Part shown: piece by piece, positions 1 to 4,850 of the stretch
Numbering within the stretch: position 1 is the first letter of the stretch
Layout: each line of letters starts with the position of its first letter
Source: Bacteroidales bacterium
GTDB taxonomy: Bacteria; Bacteroidota; Bacteroidia; Bacteroidales; P3
Length of the DNA stretch: 10,391 bases
Direction: 5' to 3'
NCBI GenBank assembly: GCA_016281475.1
Contig: JAEEIS010000098.1
Location: forward strand, 1 to 10,391
Position numbers and translations under genes: made by a program
Notes under the pieces: model-generated
The model's database searches: none
Seen by the model: only the letters and a program-made list of their open reading frames with translations
What the model was told of the DNA's origin: nothing

Positions 1-1
1 C

Positions 2-382
2 GATACCGACACCTATGACGCGTCAGCCATCCCCTCTTTAGAGGGGTGCCACGATAGTGGCGGGGTATGTCTAAACGACAGCATTATATCTCTCCTGAAA
101 TTTCTCCACTGCAAGAAACTGACCATCTACAAGCCCACAGGACTGGCAACCTTCCACTATCTCACCAGTGGCTGGTCCACCTACTGGTTTGAGGTGTCGC
201 TTAACCCCTATACAGAAGAGGCCCGACAGCGGCAGCTGGACACCTACAACGTCATCCCTTTCTCTTCCCACGTCTGCTTCCGCTTCGACGGCGGTGCTAC
301 CGACCACGATGGCCCCTTCCCCTACAAGGAGAAGTATTTGGAGGCAACATCAATCAAACACAGCCCTGAAAAGGCAAAATAA
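2..382 (+). CDS. Unrecognised protein, C-terminal fragment (5' end outside window)
   Basis: The frame is open from the first bases to a TAA at 380-382, giving 126 residues with no convincing start inside the window; a GTG at 194 is probably just an internal valine. I do not recognise the family. What can be seen: a soluble-looking, aromatic-rich segment (FHYLTSGWSTYWFEVSLNP at about residues 49-67), four cysteines, no obvious membrane segment, and a short basic tail ending SPEKAK. The stop lies 11 bp from the stop of the convergent FGE-fold gene, and no clear hairpin-plus-T-run terminator fits between them, so the two transcripts probably overlap at their 3' ends. The frame is supported by continuous openness, a sensible amino-acid mix and its ending just before the neighbouring gene. 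Its function is unknown. Confidence 0.6.
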   Translation, partial: DTDTYDASAIPSLEGCHDSGGVCLNDSIISLLKFLHCKKLTIYKPTGLATFHYLTSGWSTYWFEVSLNPYTEEARQRQLDTYNVIPFSSHVCFRFDGGATDHDGPFPYKEKYLEATSIKHSPEKAK

Positions 383-393
383 TACGTGTATTC

Positions 394-2502
394 TCACTCG
401 TCCTGTACAAGCCGTACCGACAGGCGTGTCAGCCGCTCTAAAGGGAGGATGAAACCAAGGTCGCCGAAACGGAAACAATAGCCCATCGCGTTGCGCTTAT
501 CATATTGGATGGTAGTCCAATAATATCCTAAACCTTCATTCCATTCATACGGTTGCCTATATGCAAACTTTTTAGCCCATTCTCTTTTTTGTCTAATTCC
601 GCCTGGCGTTTCCCCATCTATGTGTGAAGTTCCATAATCACCATAGTGGACACCTTCGGCTGGATTAGTATGGTCTACCCCGCCATTAGCTTGTTCCGCC
701 ATCTGGCTCACTGGCGCAGCCGTTTCAGCACGGTCTGCAAATCCTGTGTTAATTCCCACCACCTCCATTTCGGCAGTCTGTGGTACTCCATAGTAATAAT
801 TGTTCAGTTTGGCATACCCTGCACAAGGCAGAAACACAGCACCCTCCCGCTCTATCTCAGTCCATTTGGCCGACGAGAACACGGGTATCATCCCCTGTTG
901 CAACGTGTCGCCACCCTTCTCCAACCAATCGTCGGGTAGCAACAAGATGCCTTGATGGTCATTTATCAAGGCGGGCGACATCAGTAGCTGCGCATTGGGT
1001 CGACGCATCAGCAGATACGCCCACTCATTCACCGACAGCGTCCGCCACTGTCCTGCACGTTTGCCTCCGTTACTGATGGCATTGTACACTCCCCAGTCGT
1101 AACTCGTCCTATCAATATTTCGCTTGCCATTCCCATAATTCATATTTTGTAGGGAGAAGTAGTACGGTGGCCTGTTGCGGTAGCCGCTGGTGCCAAATGC
1201 AAACAAATCTATCCAACCCGCGTAATGCTCACCGTAATAGAAATTGTCGTATCCGATAACATCGTACTGATTCTCGGCAAAGCGCCACTGGTCCGCCACC
1301 GCATTGTACTGTAGGTTGCCCTTTGAGAAACGCACCCGCTGCGTGGGCGACACGCTGAACAGCCCCTCCAACGCCCCGTTGGCAAGCCGTGCCATGCTCT
1401 CCGTGGTCATTGACGAGTATGCCCTGCCTTCCGCCAACGAGTCCATTACATACTGGTTGGGCATCCAACCTGTAGCAGGAATGCTGTCGGCAGACAATAC
1501 CAACCGGAACCCCAACACACTCAACTTCGTATTCGGCTGCCAGAAGTTGCGGTACGACACCCGCGCATCCCCTTCCACATCGGCCCACGAGCCTCCGCGT
1601 CCCACCTTCGTCACCCCGCTGACAGGGCCATTAGGCGATGCCGTCTCGAGAATGCACTCCACGATGGAACGCTCCTCTCCAATATTTACCAGATAGTCGC
1701 TCAACTGCTGCCGTCCCTGCACCGTAGGCGGAACATTGTAGTTCGATGCCACATCTCTGACGTATGCGTCTTCAGCATACCAGTCGCTGCACCACTCCCA
1801 CACATTGCCTGTCATGTCGTACAGACCCAACTCGTTGGGCACCAAACCGCCCACTATATGTGTCGAATCCCCGCTATTAATCTGTGTCCACGACACATGC
1901 ATCAACTCATCCGAACCCGCAAAGGTCGTACTCTTAGCCTCCTTACCTCCTCTGGCGGCATACTCCCACTCTGCCTCTGTCGGTAAGCGGAAAGGCAACC
2001 CCGTCAGTTCGCGTAGCCGACTGATGAAGGTCTGCACCTCGTCGTAGCTCACCTGCTCCACGGGAAGCTCTTCGCCCACAAAGTTCGACGGATTGTAGCC
2101 CATCACCGCCGTCCACAACGCCTGTGTCACCTCATAGCGACCCATATAGAAACTGCCCACCGACACCCCATGCCGCGGCATCTCGTCGTTCTTGCCTATC
2201 AGACCATTCTTTCGCACTGTCACCTTATTCATCCCATAAACCCTCCTGCCCTCGGCAAACGCACTGGCGGACAAACTCCAAAACTCGGGGTCGCACCCCA
2301 TCATATACGAACCGCCCCTCACCAGCACCATCTCAAACTTCTCGCCCTTCACCTGCACGGGCATTGTCTCCAATCGCACCTTGTCAGTGCGCTCGCTGCG
2401 GGCTCTGTTGCGCTTTCTTCCGCCAAACAATCCTTGACCTTCAGCCTCCAAACCCGTTAATATCAAGGTCAGCAGACAAACAACCGTTGTAATCTTTTTC
2501 AT
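394..2502 (-). CDS. Secreted FGE/SUMF1-fold protein with a second C-terminal lectin-like domain; probably non-catalytic
   Basis: This 702-residue protein starts with a signal peptide (MKKITTVVCLLTLILTG, no lipobox cysteine), then a short basic linker (GGRKRNRARSER). Residues about 55-337 form a formylglycine-generating-enzyme-type domain: FEMVLVRGGSYMMG, the DEMPRHGVSVGSFYMGRYEVT block, FRLPTEAEWEYAARGG, GLYDMTGNVWEWCSDWY, then GRGGSW and GFRLVLS. An insertion of roughly 50 residues (about 247-297) sits between WCSDWY and GRGGSW. After GGSW the cysteine pair that binds copper in true FGEs is absent, so the fold probably serves binding or structure, as in many Bacteroidota paralogues. Residues about 378-702 form a second domain common in Bacteroidales surface proteins (GLFSVSPTQRVRFSKGNLQY, WRFAENQYDVIG, GYYWTT, closing SVRLV). 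It carries a polar insert at about 575-650. The ATG at 2502 fits the signal peptide; the upstream DNA is A/T-rich with no Shine-Dalgarno site. No sulfatase or gliding gene is adjacent. Ligand unknown. Confidence 0.9.
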   Translation of the reverse strand: MKKITTVVCLLTLILTGLEAEGQGLFGGRKRNRARSERTDKVRLETMPVQVKGEKFEMVLVRGGSYMMGCDPEFWSLSASAFAEGRRVYGMNKVTVRKNGLIGKNDEMPRHGVSVGSFYMGRYEVTQALWTAVMGYNPSNFVGEELPVEQVSYDEVQTFISRLRELTGLPFRLPTEAEWEYAARGGKEAKSTTFAGSDELMHVSWTQINSGDSTHIVGGLVPNELGLYDMTGNVWEWCSDWYAEDAYVRDVASNYNVPPTVQGRQQLSDYLVNIGEERSIVECILETASPNGPVSGVTKVGRGGSWADVEGDARVSYRNFWQPNTKLSVLGFRLVLSADSIPATGWMPNQYVMDSLAEGRAYSSMTTESMARLANGALEGLFSVSPTQRVRFSKGNLQYNAVADQWRFAENQYDVIGYDNFYYGEHYAGWIDLFAFGTSGYRNRPPYYFSLQNMNYGNGKRNIDRTSYDWGVYNAISNGGKRAGQWRTLSVNEWAYLLMRRPNAQLLMSPALINDHQGILLLPDDWLEKGGDTLQQGMIPVFSSAKWTEIEREGAVFLPCAGYAKLNNYYYGVPQTAEMEVVGINTGFADRAETAAPVSQMAEQANGGVDHTNPAEGVHYGDYGTSHIDGETPGGIRQKREWAKKFAYRQPYEWNEGLGYYWTTIQYDKRNAMGYCFRFGDLGFILPLERLTRLSVRLVQDE

Positions 2503-2632
2503 TGTTTATTATTGTTTTGAATAGTGTTGCAAAAAAACTACTTTTTCCCGACATTTTGCGTTTTCTTCCAGCAATACTTCAGATTCTCCGCCCATCCCCC
2601 AACTACATTTCTCCGTTCTATTCCTAACAATC

Positions 2633-2925
2633 AAAAAGACGTGAACTTCTTATGCGTTTACCAAGGCAGCGTAGGAATCTCGCCTTTTCTCCCAATAAGT
2701 AGTCCACGCCAATCTACGTGAACACTACTATCACTTTGGGAGAACGTTCCTACACTAGAGGAAGCCTCATCTTATTTCCGCGAGTTGTATCCTTAAGTTT
2801 CCTACGCTTTCGGTAAACGCGAAATAATAGTAATGCTGTTAATATTCAATATTCGGTGGCTCACCGCTCTCGTGAGCCGTTATGTCGGGAACGCCACGCG
2901 CCTAACGGTACATGCCGTTACCGCT
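2633..2925 (-). ncRNA. Candidate structured non-coding RNA (6S-like long hairpin plus two 5' hairpins), or structured leader
   Basis: A minus-strand promoter predicts a start near 2924-2925, exactly where a 5' hairpin begins (TAACGG 2915-2920 with CCGTTA 2903-2908). A second hairpin follows (GGCTCAC/GTGAGCC, 2872-2878 with 2858-2864). Then comes a long-range nested stem: GCGTTTACC 2812-2820 with GGTAAACGC 2654-2662; GCGTAGGAA 2799-2807 with TTCCTACGC 2669-2677; CTCGC 2780-2784 with GCGAG 2679-2683; TTCTCCCAA 2736-2744 with TTGGGAGAA 2687-2695; AGTAGT 2724-2729 with ACTACT 2698-2703; and an apical TCACG/CGTGG. The apical stem contains a U-G pair only if the minus strand is transcribed, which agrees with the promoter. 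A side hairpin TTCCT/AGGAA (2747-2763) sits in the large asymmetric bubble. The run T5 at 2633-2637 is a possible 3' end, but its hairpin is weak. The architecture recalls 6S RNA; I cannot match it by sequence to 6S, RNase P, tmRNA or SRP RNA. It could instead be a long leader of the FGE-fold gene, 130 bp downstream. Confidence 0.6.
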
Positions 2926-2927
2926 TG

Positions 2928-2958
2928 CAAAAATACAAAGATTTTCCCACATGACAAA
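2928..2958 (-). promoter_or_regulatory. Bacteroidota-type promoter for the structured RNA
   Basis: On the minus strand, TTTG (2955-2958) is followed by exactly 19 nt and then TATTTTTG (2928-2935). This matches the known Bacteroidota consensus: a -33 TTTG/TTG element, a 19-21 nt spacer and a -7 TAnnTTTG box. The predicted start is about 3-5 nt downstream, near 2924-2925, at the foot of the first predicted RNA hairpin. This is the best promoter match in the window. Confidence 0.75.
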
Positions 2959-2959
2959 T

Positions 2960-2993
2960 AAAAAGAACAACAGTTTTTCGTTATCTACTGTTG
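2960..2993 (-). terminator. Likely intrinsic terminator downstream of the polymerase gene
   Basis: Reading the minus strand, CAACAGT (2987-2993) and ACTGTTG (2968-2974) can form a 7-bp stem with a 12-nt loop. It is followed by a T-rich tail (TTCTTTTTATTT, 2956-2967). It lies about 140 bp past the stop of the UmuC-like gene. The stem is short and A/T-rich, so termination may be partial. The T-rich tail runs into the -33 element of the next promoter, so terminator and promoter are packed together. Confidence 0.45.
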
Positions 2994-3068
2994 CTCAGTA
3001 TGGTGTATTTTTCAATAGCCTTTAACTTTTTCTCTCATATATGACTTTTTTGTCTTTATTTATTCGTT

Positions 3069-3100
3069 GTGAATACGTGAATGTGTAAATGTGTGAATCT
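3069..3100. repeat. Degenerate 8-bp tandem repeat, four copies
   Basis: Four consecutive octamers GTGAATAC, GTGAATGT, GTAAATGT and GTGAATCT follow one another without gaps, with consensus GTGAATGT. They lie just past the 3' end of the polymerase gene in A/T-rich non-coding DNA. There are too few copies, no spacers and no dyad symmetry, so it is not a CRISPR array. A function is not evident; replication slippage is the simplest origin. Confidence 0.7.
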
Positions 3101-3131
3101 TTGGTTCACGAATTCAAATATTGGCGAATTA

Positions 3132-4352
3132 TCACATTTCCTCTTCGTCGGGAGGGGCTCCGTGGCTGGGGTGGTTGCCGAAGTTCACGGTGTCGTCGCC
3201 GAAGCGTTTGTTGAGGGCGTCGGCTACTTGCATCAGTTTGCGTCGGCGTTCGTCTTCGGGCTCGGTGAAGAGGTCGAGCTGCATACCTTGTTCCTCGCTG
3301 ATGTCGGTGAGGATGACCCCCGCCTGCTTGTACATAAAGCCTTCGCGGTACAGCCCTTTCAGTGCCGCCAGTGCCGCCTTAATGAGGGTGGGGGTGTCGG
3401 CGGTGGGGGAGGGGAGCCTGACGCTGCCGCTGTTGCGGTATTGTGCTAGGTCGTCGCGGTGGCGGTTGGTGGCGAGAAACACTGTCACCGAGCGGCACAC
3501 ACCGTGCTGCTCCCGCAGGTGGGCGGCGCAGGTGGTGGCGAAGGTACGGATGTACTGTTCCAGGTCGTCATAGCGGTCGGTCATATATACGAACGTGCGG
3601 CTCTGCATGATGCTGCGCTGGTGTTCGGGACGGGTGAGGTCGATGCAGGGGATGCCTTTCAGTTCGCGCCATGTGCGCACCCCTGTTATTGAGAAGAGCG
3701 ACTCGACCAGTTTCTCGTCGCAGTCGGCAAACTGTTGGGCGGTGAGTATGCCGCGTTCCTGTAGCTTCTTGCGGTGCTTCCGTCCGATGCCCCACACATC
3801 GGCGATGTCGAGCATCGACAGCGCCTTCTCTCGGCTTTCGGGTGTGAGGACACAAATGCCTTCGTACCCCTTGTATTTTTTTGCGTAGTGGGTGGCGACC
3901 TTGGCGAGGGTGTAGCTCTGCGAGCATCCGCAGCTGACGGGAATGCCGGTGGTGCTGGTAATCAGCTCCTTCACTTGACGCACATAGTGGCGCACCTCGT
4001 CGGGGTCGTCGATGGGCAGTGTGCCAAAAAACTCGTCGACGGAGTATTGTACAAAGTCCAGCACGATGGCCTGCCGCTGCACTGCCTCCATGATTTGTCG
4101 TGAGATGCGACGGTATTTCTTGTGGTCGACGGGGCATACCACCACGCCGTTGAGCTTGATGAGGTTGCGCACCTTAAACAGGGGAATGCCTCGTTTCAGC
4201 CCCAACGCCTTAGCCTCGGCCGTGAGGGCGAGGATGACGCCGCCGCCCGCCTTGTTGTCGTTGGCCACCACCACGGGCTTCCCCTCCAGTCCCGGACGGG
4301 TGGCAACCTCGCATGAGGCAAAGTAGCTGTTGCAATCGATGTGCAGATACAT
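3132..4352 (-). CDS. umuC: Y-family translesion DNA polymerase, UmuC-like
   Basis: The 406-residue product belongs to the Y-family polymerases, which copy past DNA lesions. The palm begins at MYLHIDCNSYFASCE, with the metal-binding aspartate D6 and the steric-gate region YF at 10-11. The second catalytic pair is D106-E107 in YSVDEFF. Fingers region: GKPVVVANDN and TAEAKALGLKRGIP. DNA-binding helix-hairpin-helix region: about 205-260 (LDIADVWGIGRKHRKKL). The little-finger domain follows (about 270-350), and QLDLF at 358-362 matches the beta-clamp-binding pentapeptide. The length is slightly below that of typical UmuC (about 420). The frame is open upstream to an ATG at 4457, but homology begins at the 4352 ATG and two perfect -7 boxes lie inside the extension, so 4352 is chosen. 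No umuD or other SOS gene lies next to it. The symbol reflects family resemblance; a DinB-type role is possible. Confidence 0.9.
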   Translation of the reverse strand: MYLHIDCNSYFASCEVATRPGLEGKPVVVANDNKAGGGVILALTAEAKALGLKRGIPLFKVRNLIKLNGVVVCPVDHKKYRRISRQIMEAVQRQAIVLDFVQYSVDEFFGTLPIDDPDEVRHYVRQVKELITSTTGIPVSCGCSQSYTLAKVATHYAKKYKGYEGICVLTPESREKALSMLDIADVWGIGRKHRKKLQERGILTAQQFADCDEKLVESLFSITGVRTWRELKGIPCIDLTRPEHQRSIMQSRTFVYMTDRYDDLEQYIRTFATTCAAHLREQHGVCRSVTVFLATNRHRDDLAQYRNSGSVRLPSPTADTPTLIKAALAALKGLYREGFMYKQAGVILTDISEEQGMQLDLFTEPEDERRRKLMQVADALNKRFGDDTVNFGNHPSHGAPPDEEEM

Positions 4353-4408
4353 GGGCGGAACTGGAGATTGCGAATGGATAATTGAGGATGGTGAATCGTT
4401 TTGGGGTG

Positions 4409-4426
4409 CAAATTTACACAAAAATA
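4409..4426 (-). promoter_or_regulatory. Two overlapping-range -7 boxes upstream of the UmuC-like gene
   Basis: On the minus strand TATTTTTG (4419-4426) and TAAATTTG (4409-4416) both fit TAnnTTTG perfectly and are 10 bp apart. Neither has a good TTTG element 19-21 nt upstream, so strength or activator dependence is uncertain. Starts would fall near 4403-4416, leaving a leader of roughly 50-65 nt before the ATG at 4352. This position supports that start over the more upstream one. Confidence 0.55.
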
Positions 4427-4466
4427 TTGGATTGATACGCAGGCCCATTAAAATCATTTGTTAGAA

Positions 4467-4525
4467 CACGAATTATCACCAATTTACCACTAGCCAATGC
4501 AAGAATAATTCGTGCCCAATTCGTG
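4467..4525. repeat. Inverted and direct copies of the octamer CACGAATT/AATTCGTG
   Basis: CACGAATT occurs at 4467-4474 and its reverse complement AATTCGTG at 4507-4514 and 4518-4525; the last two are 11 bp apart, about one helical turn. The cluster lies just upstream of the polymerase promoter boxes, where an operator could sit. The same octamer also occurs past the 3' end of that gene (3107-3114), so a dispersed intergenic repeat is equally possible. Confidence 0.5.
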
Positions 4526-4665
4526 ATAAACCACGTTTCGCCTGAGTGAAGTTGCGTTTCTTCGACTGCGCCCCAGCAATACCCCACCTTACCTTTACCG
4601 ACCGCCTAATTTGAAAGGGCCCATAATAGACTGTTCGTTGCTGTAAGGGCGAAGAAGTGAGTGCC

Positions 4666-4695
4666 AATCGGTAAGAATCGGTAGGAATCGGTAAG
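4666..4695. repeat. 10-bp tandem repeat, three copies
   Basis: AATCGGTAAG, AATCGGTAGG and AATCGGTAAG are directly adjacent (4666-4675, 4676-4685, 4686-4695), with one base changed in the middle copy. The period is close to one helical turn, so a protein could contact all copies on the same face. It lies about 155 bp upstream of the thioredoxin-fold start and directly before the G-rich stretch. Confidence 0.75.
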
Positions 4696-4700
4696 GAGGT

Positions 4701-4726
4701 GGGTGGGGTGGCGGGAGTCGGTGGGG
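4701..4726 (+). other. Putative G-quadruplex-forming sequence
   Basis: On the plus strand four G runs lie at 4701-4703, 4705-4708, 4713-4715 and 4723-4726, separated by loops of 1, 4 and 7 nt. This satisfies the usual G3+N1-7 pattern. A fifth GGG at 4734-4736 could substitute for one run. It is on the coding strand of the downstream thioredoxin-fold gene, so it could form in the DNA or in a long leader RNA. Whether it folds is not shown by sequence alone. Confidence 0.5.
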
Positions 4727-4850
4727 ACGGTTTGGGAGAGCTGTGTTTGGGCAAAAAGGGGATGACTGTGTGGGACGGAACAAAATATTTTGGTGGGGAG
4801 GGCAATAATTGTGCCGATGGTGCGTTACATTGTAAAATATTTTTTCTGTG

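Larger units (their letters stand above)
4353..4850. other. Divergent intergenic region between the polymerase and thioredoxin-fold genes
   Basis: About 500 bp without a supportable gene. From left to right it contains the leader and -7 boxes of the UmuC-like gene, a cluster of CACGAATT/AATTCGTG elements (4467-4525), a 10-bp tandem repeat (4666-4695) and a G-rich stretch (4701-4736). Short open frames here are proline- and serine-rich readings of the G-rich complement and are not credible proteins. For the plus-strand gene I see only weak -7 look-alikes (TATTTTGG at 4786-4793) without a matching -33 element. Confidence 0.7.

Noticed and set aside
394..700. Diversity-generating retroelement target at the end of the lectin-like gene
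   Set aside because: The fold is the kind such elements mutate, but the 3' end is not rich in AAY codons, and no template repeat or reverse transcriptase is in the window.
394..2502. Sulfatase-maturing formylglycine-generating enzyme, or gliding protein GldK/GldJ
   Set aside because: The catalytic cysteine pair is missing and no sulfatase is adjacent; there is no lipobox and no gldLMN genes for a gliding role.
2524..2721. 65-codon plus-strand frame in the gap before the FGE-fold gene
   Set aside because: Lies across the structured RNA arms, has no start context and an irregular composition.
2633..2925. RNase P RNA, tmRNA or SRP RNA
   Set aside because: The conserved words I would expect (such as the GAGGAAAGTCC region of RNase P, a tRNA-like end, or the SRP apical loop) are absent from both strands.
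3069..3100. CRISPR array
   Set aside because: Unit of 8 bp with no spacers and no cas genes; the 10-bp repeat at 4666-4695 fails for the same reasons.
4353..4457. 35-residue N-terminal extension of the polymerase
   Set aside because: Family homology starts at MYLHID, and the two -7 promoter boxes fall inside the extension.
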